A DNA stretch of 60,033 nucleotides from Lachnospiraceae bacterium (GCA_015057375.1 SVEM01000007.1:1-60033); one strand, 5' to 3'. Shown: positions 52,456 through 60,033, counted from the stretch's first letter. Notes: generated from the letters alone by a model not told the origin. Program-made: numbers and translations.

Positions 52456-53241
52456 GTGAAAATCGTTGTTTGTATTAAACAGGTGCCAGATACCAAAGGT
52501 GGAGTTAAGTTCAATCCGGACGGTACACTTGATAGAGCAGCAATGCTCGCTATCATGAATCCGGATGACAAAGCAGGTCTTGAGGCAGCACTTAGAATTA
52601 AAGAAGAATGCGGCGCAGAAGTTACTGTTATTACAATGGGACTTCCAAAGGCTGATGATGTTCTTCGTGAAGCTATGGCGATGGGAGCTGACAATGCTAT
52701 CCTTGTAACAGACAGAGTATTAGGTGGAGCTGATACATGGGCAACATCTACAACAATCGCAGGCGCAATTAGAAATATTGATTATGATCTCATTATTACA
52801 GGACGTCAGGCTATCGACGGAGATACAGCTCAGGTTGGACCTCAGATAGCTGAACATCTTGGAGTACCTGTTATCTCTTATGCAGAAGATATCAAGGTTG
52901 AAGGAGACAGCGTAATCGTTAAGAGACAGTATGAAGACAGATATCATGAGATTAAAGCTCAGATGCCATGTCTTGTCACAGCTCTTTCAGAATTAAATGT
53001 TCCTCGTTATATGACACCGGGCGGAATCTTTGATGCATATGATGAGAAAGTAGTTACAGTATGGGGAAGAAATGACCTTAAAGACGTTGATGATTCAGAT
53101 CTCGGACTTAAGGGTTCACCTACTAAGATTGCTAAAGCATCAGATAAGGTTCGTAAAGGTGCAGGAGAAAAAGTTGCTCTTGACGCTTCAGAAGCAGTTG
53201 AGTATATCATGGGCAAACTTAAAGAGAGACACGTTATTTAA
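52456..53241 (+). CDS. etfB: Electron transfer flavoprotein beta subunit
   Basis: The 261-residue subunit starts at a GTG at 52456, with AAGGAGTG nine bases before. It reads KIVVCIKQVPDTKGGVKFNP, then VITMGLPKADDVLREAMAMG and GRQAIDGDTAQVGPQIAEHL, the family signature. It pairs with EtfA to bind FAD and to bifurcate electrons from NADH with Bcd. Confidence 0.96.
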   Translation: MKIVVCIKQVPDTKGGVKFNPDGTLDRAAMLAIMNPDDKAGLEAALRIKEECGAEVTVITMGLPKADDVLREAMAMGADNAILVTDRVLGGADTWATSTTIAGAIRNIDYDLIITGRQAIDGDTAQVGPQIAEHLGVPVISYAEDIKVEGDSVIVKRQYEDRYHEIKAQMPCLVTALSELNVPRYMTPGGIFDAYDEKVVTVWGRNDLKDVDDSDLGLKGSPTKIAKASDKVRKGAGEKVALDASEAVEYIMGKLKERHVI

Positions 53242-53266
53242 TATTTGAAAGAAAGTGGTGAAAAAA

Positions 53267-54316
53267 ATGGGTTTAGAACAGTATAAAGGTGTTTATATCT
53301 ACGCTCAGCAGGTAGATAATGAATTAAGTAGTATTGCTTTTGAATTAATCGGAAAAGCTAAAGAGTTAGCAAAAGACCTTGATACAGACGTAACAGCAGT
53401 TCTTCTTGGACACAATGTAAGCGGTCTTGTTGATTCATTAGCTGAGTATGGTGCAGATAAGGTTATCGTTGTAGATGATCCTGAGCTTGAGACATACAGA
53501 ACTGAGCCATATGCACATGCATTATCATCAGTTATCAATGAGTACAAGCCTGACATCATGTTAGTTGGTGCTACAGCAATCGGTAGAGATCTTGGTCCTA
53601 CAGTATCAGCAAGAGTTAAGACTGGTCTTACAGCTGACTGTACAGTTCTTGAGATCGGTGATTTCCCAATCAATCCGGTTCCTGGAAAAGAAGATGAGCA
53701 GAAGCACAATCAGCTTCTTATGACTCGTCCTGCATTCGGTGGAAACACAATCGCTACAATCGCATGTCCGGACAACCGTCCACAGATGGCTACAGTTCGT
53801 CCTGGTGTTATGCAGAAGATTGATCCAATCAAGGGTGCAAAAGCAGAAGTTATCAACTACAATCCTGGATTCGTTAAGAACAACAAATATGTTGAGATCC
53901 TTAACATAATCAAACAGGCTAAGACAACAGAGAACATTATGGACGCTCAGATCCTTGTATCTGGTGGACGTGGTGTTGGTTCTGCAGAGGGATTTGAGAT
54001 GCTTAAAGAGCTCGCAGCAGTTCTTGGCGGAACAGTAAGTTGCTCTCGTGCAGTTGTAGAGAACGGATGGCTTCCTGTAGACCTTCAGGTAGGACAGACA
54101 GGAAAGACAGTTCGTCCAAATCTTTATTTTGCAATCGGTATCTCAGGTGCAATCCAGCACGTAGCAGGTATGGAAGAGTCAGATATCGTTATCGCTATCA
54201 ATAAAGATGAAGATGCTCCAATCTTTGATGTTGCAGATTACGGAATTGTTGGAGATCTTAACAAGGTTGTTCCTGCACTTACAGCAGCTCTTAAGGCTGA
54301 CCTTGCAGCAAAATAA
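53267..54316 (+). CDS. etfA: Electron transfer flavoprotein alpha subunit
   Basis: The subunit has 349 residues from the ATG at 53267; a GTG at 53255 is also in frame and the ribosome binding site (GAAAGTGGTG) is weak. The C-terminal FAD domain has SGGRGVGSAEGFEMLKELAA, VVENGWLPVDLQVGQTGKTV and YFAIGISGAIQHVAGM. It closes the butyrate operon; a 14-bp hairpin follows at 54355. Confidence 0.96.
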   Translation: MGLEQYKGVYIYAQQVDNELSSIAFELIGKAKELAKDLDTDVTAVLLGHNVSGLVDSLAEYGADKVIVVDDPELETYRTEPYAHALSSVINEYKPDIMLVGATAIGRDLGPTVSARVKTGLTADCTVLEIGDFPINPVPGKEDEQKHNQLLMTRPAFGGNTIATIACPDNRPQMATVRPGVMQKIDPIKGAKAEVINYNPGFVKNNKYVEILNIIKQAKTTENIMDAQILVSGGRGVGSAEGFEMLKELAAVLGGTVSCSRAVVENGWLPVDLQVGQTGKTVRPNLYFAIGISGAIQHVAGMEESDIVIAINKDEDAPIFDVADYGIVGDLNKVVPALTAALKADLAAK

Positions 54317-54354
54317 TCTTGTAAAAACAGAGCTATAAAAATTGTTCATAAATT

Positions 54355-54392
54355 GCAGCCGCTTTACGAAAGATGAAACGTAAGGCGGCTGC
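54355..54392 (+). terminator. Hairpin at the end of the butyrate operon
   Basis: GCAGCCGCTTTACG pairs with CGTAAGGCGGCTGC (14 bp, one G-T) around AAAGATGAAA. There is no T-run; the tRNA gene starts six bases later. It may stop transcription, stabilise the operon message or allow read-through into the tRNA. Confidence 0.6.
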
Positions 54393-54397
54393 GGTTA

Positions 54398-54477
54398 GCG
54401 GATATGGCGGAATTGGCAGACGCGCCAGATTTAGGTTCTGGTGGGAGACCGTGCAGGTTCAAGTCCTGTTATCCGCA
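54398..54477 (+). tRNA. tRNA-Leu (anticodon UAG)
   Basis: The acceptor arm is GCGGATA/TATCCGC. The anticodon arm CCAGA-TTTAGGT-TCTGG places TAG at the anticodon. The T arm contains GGTTCAAGTCC, and a long variable arm (GGGAGACC) marks a class II tRNA. The 3' CCA is not encoded (ACGA follows). Confidence 0.95.
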
Positions 54478-54510
54478 CGAAGCATTGAGAAGTGCATACG
54501 GAAAAGAAAG

Positions 54511-54553
54511 GCAGTCATCTCGAATTTATTCGATGATGGCTGTTTTTCTTTTT
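54511..54553 (+). terminator. Terminator after tRNA-Leu
   Basis: AGTCATCTCGAAT pairs with ATTCGATGATGGCT with one bulge and one G-T pair, followed by GTTTTTCTTTTT. Confidence 0.8.
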
Positions 54554-54561
54554 GCGTATAT

Positions 54562-54660
54562 ACGGCGAAAGCCGTGGGCCCTGCATTTCTCCGAAATGCA
54601 GGGAAGCACTTTTCATGGAAGGCGAAAGCCGTGGGCCCGTGTCGCGGAGAGACACGGTGA
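54562..54660 (+). repeat. Two structured repeat units, GGCGAAAGCCGTGGGCC type
   Basis: GGCGAAAGCCGTGGGCCC occurs at 54564 and again at 54621. In each unit GGC-GAAA-GCC is a mini-hairpin with a GNRA-type loop, followed at once by a second stem: CCCTGCATTTC/GAAATGCAGGG in unit 1 and CCGTGTC/GACACGG in unit 2. The second stems differ in sequence, so pairing rather than sequence is kept. It resembles REP-like or small RNA elements. Confidence 0.6.
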
Positions 54661-55088
54661 TGCGAAATTTTCGAGGGTTGAGGGCTTTTCTTTCTTGTGG
54701 TGAGGGGTGGAAAGTATCTATATAAAAAAATTTCGTTTTTGGATCCACTTTTTCTGAAAAAAGTGGATCTGTTTCATATATTTTTATTGTATAGATACTC
54801 TGGATGGCAAAAAACCAATAAAAGTAGGCAAAAAAGTGGATCCAAATTGCAAGTTTTTTTGTATAGACCGAGGGACATAAACTATTGACCGAGTTAAAGA
54901 ATTATTGACAAGATATTATGTGAGGAAGATAATATTAGTATAATGTTTTTGTTCATTTTATACTTATTGACAATAATGCAAAAAATTTAGTGTATGATAA
55001 AAAAATATATTACTCAGGAGCTAAACATATTAAACGTTTAATAGATATGTATCAAAAATGTTTTGATGAGTTAATGGAGGTTTAAAAC
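54661..55088. other. Gene-free AT-rich stretch with nested palindromes
   Basis: No gene is supported; open frames here have no ribosome binding sites. The stretch holds the nested inverted repeat at 54714-54798, a partial copy of its right arm (54831-54868), and possible promoter parts for the next gene (TTGACA at about 54903 with GATAAT 17 bases on, and another TTGACA near 54967). Confidence 0.5.
54714..54798. repeat. Nested inverted repeat around a BamHI-type core
   Basis: The outer arms GTATCTATA (54714-54722) and TATAGATAC (54790-54798) pair perfectly and continue imperfectly through A/T-rich bases. The inner arms GATCCACTTTTT (54742-54753) and AAAAAGTGGATC (54758-54769) form a perfect 12-bp stem with a CTGA loop. 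The right arm is partly repeated at 54831-54868 (AAAAAGTGGATCC, then GTATAGACC). Confidence 0.65.
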
Positions 55089-55574
55089 ATGAAAAAGGGA
55101 ATAGCAAGAAGAGAACGTGAAGTTACCGACATCAATGAAATAATAGGTATTTTGGACAGAGGCAAGGTAGTTCATGTCGGTATGATTGATGGAGATATGC
55201 CATATGTTGTGCCAATGAATTATGGGTATGTGATGAATGAAGAGGGGCTGACACTGTATTTGCACGGAGCGAAGACCGGTCGAAAGCTTGATGTCCTTAG
55301 GAACAATCCGAAGGTTTTTATAGAGATTGATACGGATATAGTGCCTTTTGAAGGAAAGACTGCTTGCCAGTACGGAATGTGTTATTCTTCGGTTATGGGT
55401 GAGGGTATCGCAGAAATAATTGATGATATAGAAGAAAAGAAATACAGTCTTTATGCTCTTATGAAGACGCAAACCGGCAAAGAATTTGAGATTGATGATA
55501 AAATGGCAAATGTTGTGTCGGTAATAAAAATTAAGGTGCCGGAATTTACTGCGAAAAGACGTCCTATGGGATAA
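55089..55574 (+). CDS. Pyridoxamine 5'-phosphate oxidase-family flavoprotein (Nim-like)
   Basis: The 161-residue split-barrel protein has an N-terminal KGIARREREVTDINEIIGIL, then VVPMNYGYVMNEEGLTLYLH and GAKTGRKLDVLRNNPKVFIE, matching PNPOx-like FMN proteins near NimA. Relatives reduce small molecules; some give nitroimidazole resistance, but that cannot be claimed here. AATGGAGG precedes the ATG. It stands alone. Confidence 0.85.
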   Translation: MKKGIARREREVTDINEIIGILDRGKVVHVGMIDGDMPYVVPMNYGYVMNEEGLTLYLHGAKTGRKLDVLRNNPKVFIEIDTDIVPFEGKTACQYGMCYSSVMGEGIAEIIDDIEEKKYSLYALMKTQTGKEFEIDDKMANVVSVIKIKVPEFTAKRRPMG

Positions 55575-55697
55575 AAAAGTAATTAATATAAAATGGAGTG
55601 GTGTTTTTTGTGCGATAATAGTATAATCAATTTATTGCTATTTAGCGGTAAGCTGCCGAAAAAAGGCGGTTAGCATAAGAAAAGGAGAAGTTGTAAT

Positions 55698-57197
55698 ATG
55701 AAGAAATGTATCAATAGTACCTTGGCAGGATTATTGGTTTGCGGTATGGTTGCCGGACTTGTTTGTCCAATGTCCGGTGATGTGTCAGAGGCAGCAGCCA
55801 AATCCATTAAGGTTAAGAAAAAAGTGAGTATTAGTGTGGGGGAATCTTATGTTCTTAAAGCAAAAGTTAAACCTGCAAAGCTTAAGAAAAAGGTTAAGTT
55901 CACATCCAAAAAGAAGGCAGTTGCAAAGGTTACTGCAAAGGGAAAGATAACAGGTGTAAAAGCCGGAACAGCAAAAATTGTTGCAAAAGTAAAAGGAACC
56001 AAGCTTAAGGCTACATGTAAGGTTACTGTTACAAAAGATAACGTTACACCAATTGCAACGGCACCTGTAGCTACGCAGGCACCTATGGTGGATGGAACCT
56101 CGGCTCCTACAGAGGATCCGTTTGCAAATCTTACAATGCCAACTAAGGTTGATATAGAAGAAGATTTGATTACACTTGAAATAGGAAGTACATATGAAAT
56201 CAAGTCATCTGTTCTTCCTGAAGATGCAAAACCACAGGCGAAGTTTACAAGCCAGAGAGATTGGGTTGCTTCAGTAGATGAGAATGGTAAGGTTGAAGCG
56301 CTTTATCCGGGAATGACATTTATTTATCTTACATCAATTGGGGATGAAACTGTTACAGACAGAATTGAAGTAAGAGTTGTGGATACAAGAATCCCTGATG
56401 ATACATTTGACGATTATAGGGCAAATATTCCTCACGGACAGATGATTACCATAACTTATCCTACAGATTACAGAGATACTCCGACAGCGGAAGCAAGAGT
56501 ATATTTGCCACCGGGATATTCAGAGGATGAGGAGTACAATATTCTCTTCTGTTCACACGGTGGTGGCGGAAATATGTGGGCATGGACCAGTGGCGGATGC
56601 GCTGCGGACAAGATTCTTGACAACCTGCAGGCAGACGGACTTATGGATCCGGTTATAGCCGTTTTTCCAAACTGTGCAATACCATATGATAGAAACAGAA
56701 ATTATCCGAACATACCTAGCAGTGCGATTGTATCGGATTGGGGAAATGAATATTTCCTCCTTGAGTTTGAGATATTAAACAACCTGTTCCCATATATGAA
56801 GGATAATTATTCAATAGCTGAAGGTCCTGAACACGCAGCGGTTGCAGGTCTTTCAATGGGTGGAGGACAAGCACTTGATGTAGGTCTTCACAACCCTGAT
56901 GTATTTAAATATGTTGCTTGTTTCTCGGCAAGCCCATTCTTAGGTGATAACCAATATTTTGTAAGAAGTTATGAAGACGCTGAGAAACTTAACAGCCAGA
57001 TTAAGTTATTTACACTGATGGTTGGGTCGGAAGACGGACTCGCAAACGCGGCTGGTAACAGTAATGCTAAGAAGTTTATTGAGGTATGTCGTAAATATGA
57101 GCTCAATCACATGTTTGTAGAGAATCCGGGATTCAATCATGAAGATGCATCCTGGTGCAGAGACTTGTATAAGTTTATGCAGTACGCATATAAATAA
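55698..57197 (+). CDS. Secreted esterase with N-terminal Ig-like domains
   Basis: The product has 499 residues: a signal peptide (about 1-34), a Lys-rich bacterial Ig-like (BIG2) domain (35-115, with KVTAKGKITGVKAGTAKIVA), a Pro/Thr linker, a second Ig-like domain (about 150-230) and an esterase domain like carbohydrate esterase family 1 / feruloyl esterases. The nucleophile is in VAGLSMGGGQALDVG, the oxyanion region is FCSHGGGGNMWAW, the acid is likely in VGSEDG and the His in PGFNHEDASW. It probably removes acyl groups from plant xylan outside the cell, fitting the GH43 gene at 25458. Confidence 0.88.
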   Translation: MKKCINSTLAGLLVCGMVAGLVCPMSGDVSEAAAKSIKVKKKVSISVGESYVLKAKVKPAKLKKKVKFTSKKKAVAKVTAKGKITGVKAGTAKIVAKVKGTKLKATCKVTVTKDNVTPIATAPVATQAPMVDGTSAPTEDPFANLTMPTKVDIEEDLITLEIGSTYEIKSSVLPEDAKPQAKFTSQRDWVASVDENGKVEALYPGMTFIYLTSIGDETVTDRIEVRVVDTRIPDDTFDDYRANIPHGQMITITYPTDYRDTPTAEARVYLPPGYSEDEEYNILFCSHGGGGNMWAWTSGGCAADKILDNLQADGLMDPVIAVFPNCAIPYDRNRNYPNIPSSAIVSDWGNEYFLLEFEILNNLFPYMKDNYSIAEGPEHAAVAGLSMGGGQALDVGLHNPDVFKYVACFSASPFLGDNQYFVRSYEDAEKLNSQIKLFTLMVGSEDGLANAAGNSNAKKFIEVCRKYELNHMFVENPGFNHEDASWCRDLYKFMQYAYK

Positions 57198-57230
57198 TCA
57201 AATAAACATACGTTAATATAAGAGAAAAGT

Positions 57231-57263
57231 GGGATGTCAGAATTGGTCTGATATCCCATTTTT
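57231..57263 (+). terminator. Terminator of the esterase gene
   Basis: GGGATGTCAGA pairs with TCTGATATCCC (11 bp, one G-T), then ATTTTTG. Confidence 0.85.
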
Positions 57264-57362
57264 GTTTGATGTACATTGACAAAATATTATGAGAACGTGA
57301 TAATGTAAATAGAATGTAAGATTGGTTTTGAAGATACGAATGTGTAGGAGAGGGGCTTACAA

Positions 57363-57863
57363 ATGTTTGAGTATGGAAGGTTGGTAGCGGCAATTATATT
57401 TTTGGCTGCAACGATAATTAGTGGTATTAGGTGGTTTGTAATACGCAAAGACTATTCGGTGAGCAGTATTTTGTTAGTTGCGGTATATTTTCTAGCGTTT
57501 GTTGTTTTTGTATTGCAATTTATCTGTCATACTGACAAAGTGAATATGGATTTTGTAACAGAAGCAGAAGCCTGTTTTGTATATGAAGACGCAGATGTTT
57601 TGCAGCCTTTAAGTGCTGAAGAATTACAATCTGTAAAAGCTATTTTTGATGGTAAGAAGATGTATAAGGACAATCCTTCCTGCGGATTTAGCGAAGATAT
57701 ATCGATTATATTTGACAAATCGCAGACATTTTGTCTAGCGAGGGATAATTGCGCGATAGTGTATTGGCAGGAAGAGGATAAATACATTAAATTATCGGAA
57801 GATGAAAAGGCACAGTTGCATGATTTGTTGGAATCATATGGGTTTGTTTTTCCGTGTGTGTGA
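57363..57863 (+). CDS. Small membrane protein, DNPSCGFS family
   Basis: The 166-residue protein has two N-terminal membrane segments (about residues 5-26 and 33-54) and a soluble domain. The domain contains KDNPSCGFSEDISIIF, CLARDNC and the C-terminal LLESYGFVFPCV, the same order as in the 138-residue protein at 2097-2513, which has only one membrane segment. GGAGAGGGG precedes the ATG and a strong terminator follows, so this copy looks functional. I do not know the family's role. Confidence 0.7.
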   Translation: MFEYGRLVAAIIFLAATIISGIRWFVIRKDYSVSSILLVAVYFLAFVVFVLQFICHTDKVNMDFVTEAEACFVYEDADVLQPLSAEELQSVKAIFDGKKMYKDNPSCGFSEDISIIFDKSQTFCLARDNCAIVYWQEEDKYIKLSEDEKAQLHDLLESYGFVFPCV

Positions 57864-57880
57864 AAAAATTTAAAGTAAAA

Positions 57881-57919
57881 AACCTTCCCTGTACTTTGAC
57901 CGGTGCGGGAAGGTTTTTT
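57881..57919 (+). terminator. Terminator after the DNPSCGFS-family gene
   Basis: AACCTTCCC pairs with GGGAAGGTT (9 bp), followed by TTTTTC; an A-run precedes it, so it may also work on the minus strand. Confidence 0.85.
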
Positions 57920-58105
57920 CGTATAGGTCAACCACTCTGTGGCGATTGTCTTTTCAATTACATTATATCAAATTTTCTTTATTTTACAACCTTTTTCTTT
58001 TTTGGACAACGCTCAAAAATCTCCTCTTTGAATAACGTACTTCATATGTTAAAATTTCAATATTAAGACAAAAATAAACTCTCCCATAAGAAAGGAGACC
58101 TGCAT

Positions 58106-58783
58106 ATGCGTATTCTTATAGCAGAAGACGAACGTGATTTAAATAAAATTATTACAAGTAAACTTACCAAAGAGGGCTATAGCGTTGACAGTGTGTATGA
58201 CGGTGAGGAGGCAATTCATATCCTGTCTTATACTGATTATGATGCTGTTATTTTGGATATTATGATGCCGAAAAAAGATGGATTTGCGGTGCTTCGTTCG
58301 TTGAGAAACGAAGGGAAAAGTACTCCGGTTTTATTTCTTACGGCACGCGATTCCGTGCAGGACAAGGTAGAGGGACTTGACAGCGGCGCAAATGATTATC
58401 TTGTGAAGCCGTTTTCATTTGATGAGCTGATGGCGCGCATAAGGGCGATGACGAGAGTGTCATTTGGCGTGGCGGACAGTATTCTTACAGTTTCCGACCT
58501 TACCATGAATTGTGCATCCAAACTTGTTAAACGAGGAGACCGCGAGATATCGCTGTCATCGAAGGAGTATGCACTGCTTGAGTATTTGATGCATAATAAA
58601 AACATTGTTCTCAGCAGGGAAAAGATTGAAGATCACATATGGAATTATGATTATGAGGGCGGAACAAATGTAGTTGACGTATACATCAGTTATTTGCGTA
58701 AAAAGATAGATGGAGATGGAGAGAAGAAATTGTTGCATACTGTCCGTGGACAGGGATTTGTTCTTAGAGAAACTAACTATTAA
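58106..58783 (+). CDS. OmpR/PhoB-type response regulator, no kinase beside it
   Basis: The 225-residue protein has a receiver domain (acidic DE pair at 8-9, phospho-acceptor Asp in AVILDIMMPKKDG, conserved Lys in DYLVKPFSFDEL) and a winged-helix DNA-binding domain (SSKEYALLEYLMHNKNIVLS to VYISYLRKKI). Such genes are nearly always followed by a histidine kinase gene. Here an IS110 remnant and an IS256 element follow directly, so the kinase is lost or displaced beyond the window. AAAGGAG precedes the ATG. Confidence 0.95.
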   Translation: MRILIAEDERDLNKIITSKLTKEGYSVDSVYDGEEAIHILSYTDYDAVILDIMMPKKDGFAVLRSLRNEGKSTPVLFLTARDSVQDKVEGLDSGANDYLVKPFSFDELMARIRAMTRVSFGVADSILTVSDLTMNCASKLVKRGDREISLSSKEYALLEYLMHNKNIVLSREKIEDHIWNYDYEGGTNVVDVYISYLRKKIDGDGEKKLLHTVRGQGFVLRETNY

Positions 58784-58919
58784 AAGTCAAGTCTAAAAAA
58801 AGTATTTTTATGAATGAATTGCAGAAATGCTTTTCAGATATAATTGAACAGTGAAAACTGCATGACAAATATAGCATCTTTATAGGTGCTCAAAAAGGAA
58901 ATCCTAGATTTATAGAAAA
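58784..58919. repeat. Noncoding IS110 end, copy B
   Basis: This stretch lies just beyond the stop of the IS110 transposase remnant and matches 6010-6150. In some IS110-family groups this side of the element encodes the guide (bridge) RNA. A hairpin AGCATCTTTATAGGTGCT is present. It begins right at the stop codon of the response regulator. Confidence 0.5.
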
Positions 58920-59744
58920 TTAGATTGGTTGAATGTACACTTGTCCTGATTTTTCGATTTGATAAATCAAGCGTACAAGTTTCTTTGTGGCATGTGATAA
59001 AGCGATATTGTAGTGTTTTCCTTCAGCTCGTTTCTTGGTAAGATATGTTGCAAAGGATTTATCCCAATGACGAACATATTTTGTTGCATTATAAAGAGCA
59101 TAACGAAGGTGTCGAGAACCGCGTTTTTCCATATGGGCATAGCAATTGTCTAGTTGTCCAGACTGATAAGTAGATGATGACATACCTGCATAGGCAAGTA
59201 TTTTGTCTGGTGAGTCAAATCGGTTGAAATCACCAATTTCGGCGATGATCATGGCTCACATTCGATAGCTGATGCCAGGTATTGTAAGGATTGGAGAATT
59301 GATTTTATCCATAATGATTTTTTTTTCGTTTTCGATTTCTTCAACCGCTGCATTTAATTCTCGAATAAGGTTTATTGTGTGTTTTAATTCCAAAGATTTA
59401 GCAGGCATATGTGAGCCAATGGAAGTTCTTGCTGTTTCACGAAAAGTAATAGCAGTATCTTTGGAATATTTTTCTCTTTAACTTTCAGAGAGCAGATTTG
59501 TAAGTTTAGTAAGATGTGCAGATGCAACAGCAGATGCACTTGGAAACTCAGAAAGTAAGGCATAAACAGAGGCTATATGAAGTGTTGGAATTAGTTTTTC
59601 TAATTCGGGAAATAAGATACACACGAGTCTGGAAACAGAAGATTTTAAGGCGGCACGTTCCTTTACTTTATCAAAACGATAGCGAGTTAATGACTTTAGT
59701 TCTTCGTTGTGATAAGATGTGTCTGAGTAGGACTTCAAGTTCAC
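58920..59744 (-). pseudogene. IS110-family transposase, broken by stops and by an IS256 insertion
   Basis: Codons from 59744 to 58920 stay in one frame and read SYHNEELKSLTRYRFDKVKE, then ILTIPGIS, AEIGDFNRFDSPDKILAYAG, KRGSRHLRYALYNATKYVRH and SHATKKLVRLIYQI. Two in-frame stops (TAA at 59478-59480, TGA at 59256-59258) kill it. The N-terminal DEDD nuclease domain is missing because an IS256-family element begins at about 59746; the rest may lie beyond that element. Confidence 0.9.
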
Positions 59745-59745
59745 A

Positions 59746-60033
59746 TCGAGACTGTGAAATAAAGTCTGTAAATAAGATCTTCTATGATAATTGATACGGC
59801 TGAAGGCTCGGTTTAGTAGCTTTCAGCCGTTAGTTTATATATACCAATGTTTTCAGGGCATGTCAATAACAGGTGTGAATTTTACACCTGCAGAGTCATC
59901 TTTTTGATTATTTATTCGGGCAAACGTCCTTCATACATAATGCATAATTCGCCGTATACTGCTCCCCAATTTCGAATCGTCTGGGTCCATTTTTTTGTTA
60001 TTTCAAATGTTGCCAGATATAGGGCTTTCAATA
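59746..60033 (-). mobile_element. IS256-family element, left end only (runs off the window)
   Basis: It begins with TCGAGACTGTGAAATAAAGTC then TGTAAATAAGATCTTCTATGATA, matching the terminal repeat of the element at 7930. A hairpin (59796-59830), a second hairpin (59870-59890) and the end of the transposase follow in the same order. DNA identity to the first copy is clearly below 100 percent, so they are separate arrivals. Confidence 0.85.
59912..60033 (-). CDS. IS256-family transposase, C-terminal end (partial)
   Basis: The last 40 codons are present; the start lies outside the window. They read ...ATFEITKKWTQTIRNWG, then AVYGELCIMYEGRLPE and stop, parallel to the end of the transposase at 8097 (NWGQVYGELSIMYEGRLPE). 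Whether the rest is intact cannot be seen. Confidence 0.85.
   Translation of the reverse strand, partial: LKALYLATFEITKKWTQTIRNWGAVYGELCIMYEGRLPE

Noticed and set aside
54373-54703. Open frames of about 95-99 residues across 54373-54703
   Set aside because: They run through the tRNA-Leu gene and structured repeats, have no ribosome binding site, and are chance frames.
1-60033. CRISPR arrays
   Set aside because: No regularly spaced short direct repeats with unique spacers were seen; the only tandem repeats are the two 38-nt antitoxin units, the two GGCGAAAGCC units and the duplicated terminator.
1-60033. Prophage or integrative element with attachment site at tRNA-Leu
   Set aside because: No integrase, phage structural or conjugation genes are present, and no repeat of the tRNA 3' end was noticed.

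Overview
The window looks like a chromosomal piece of a butyrate-producing member of the Lachnospiraceae (Clostridia). The evidence is a complete thl-crt-hbd-bcd-etfB-etfA butyrate operon plus a butyryl-CoA:acetate CoA-transferase, an HprK/Crh-like control pair, whiA, strong AAGGAGG ribosome binding sites, AT-rich DNA, and a three-gene set (large DUF5717-type protein, Hsp70/actin-like protein, TPR protein) that I associate with this family. Genus cannot be fixed by reading; Butyrivibrio/Roseburia relatives are the natural candidates.

Bases 1-25,400 are an accessory region of polymorphic toxins, immunity genes and mobile DNA. An Rhs fragment with a caspase-like C-terminal toxin (3.8-5.9 kb) sits behind a 5' group II intron fragment and is surrounded by small membrane or lipoprotein genes that look like immunity proteins and by decayed toxin tails. 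An intact IS256-family element (7.93-9.43 kb) and an IS110 remnant (1.4-2.0 kb) lie in it. At 10.2-10.9 kb there is a type III toxin-antitoxin locus on the minus strand: promoter, two tandem 38-nt repeats, a terminator, then a ToxN/AbiQ-like endoRNase gene. From 11 to 13.4 kb run five small genes (HicB-like, DUF2247-like, DUF4303-like, two unknown). From 13.4 to 25.3 kb a module is repeated: a minus-strand xre regulator with an AGAAC-N5-GTTCT operator, then an Rhs gene, then a lipoprotein or small immunity gene. Copy 1 is a full secreted 1944-residue Rhs protein with a papain/C39-like toxin end. Copies 2 and 3 lack promoter and N-terminus, begin at exactly the same codon of the YD core, and carry different C-terminal ends, so they look like silent toxin-immunity cassettes able to recombine with copy 1.

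Bases 25,400-47,500 are core genome: a GH43 glycosidase (probably with an ATT start), a hypoxanthine-DNA glycosylase, the DUF5717/Hsp70-like/TPR operon, thiamine pyrophosphokinase, Mrp-type ATPase, an hprK-glcK-murB-whiA-crh-like operon, dnaE, pfkA, two tandem secreted metallophosphoesterases with Ig-like tails, a small acidic membrane protein and the CoA-transferase gene.

Bases 47,700-54,500 hold coaD, the butyrate operon and a tRNA-Leu(UAG). Together, the operon converts two acetyl-CoA to butyryl-CoA, the Bcd/Etf complex handles the last reduction, and the divergent CoA-transferase releases butyrate while activating acetate. Bases 54,500-60,033 carry structured intergenic repeats, a Nim/PNPOx-like protein, a secreted Ig-like/esterase protein, a small membrane protein paralogous to the one at 2.1 kb, an orphan OmpR-type regulator, a second broken IS110 transposase and the start of a second IS256-family element that interrupts it.
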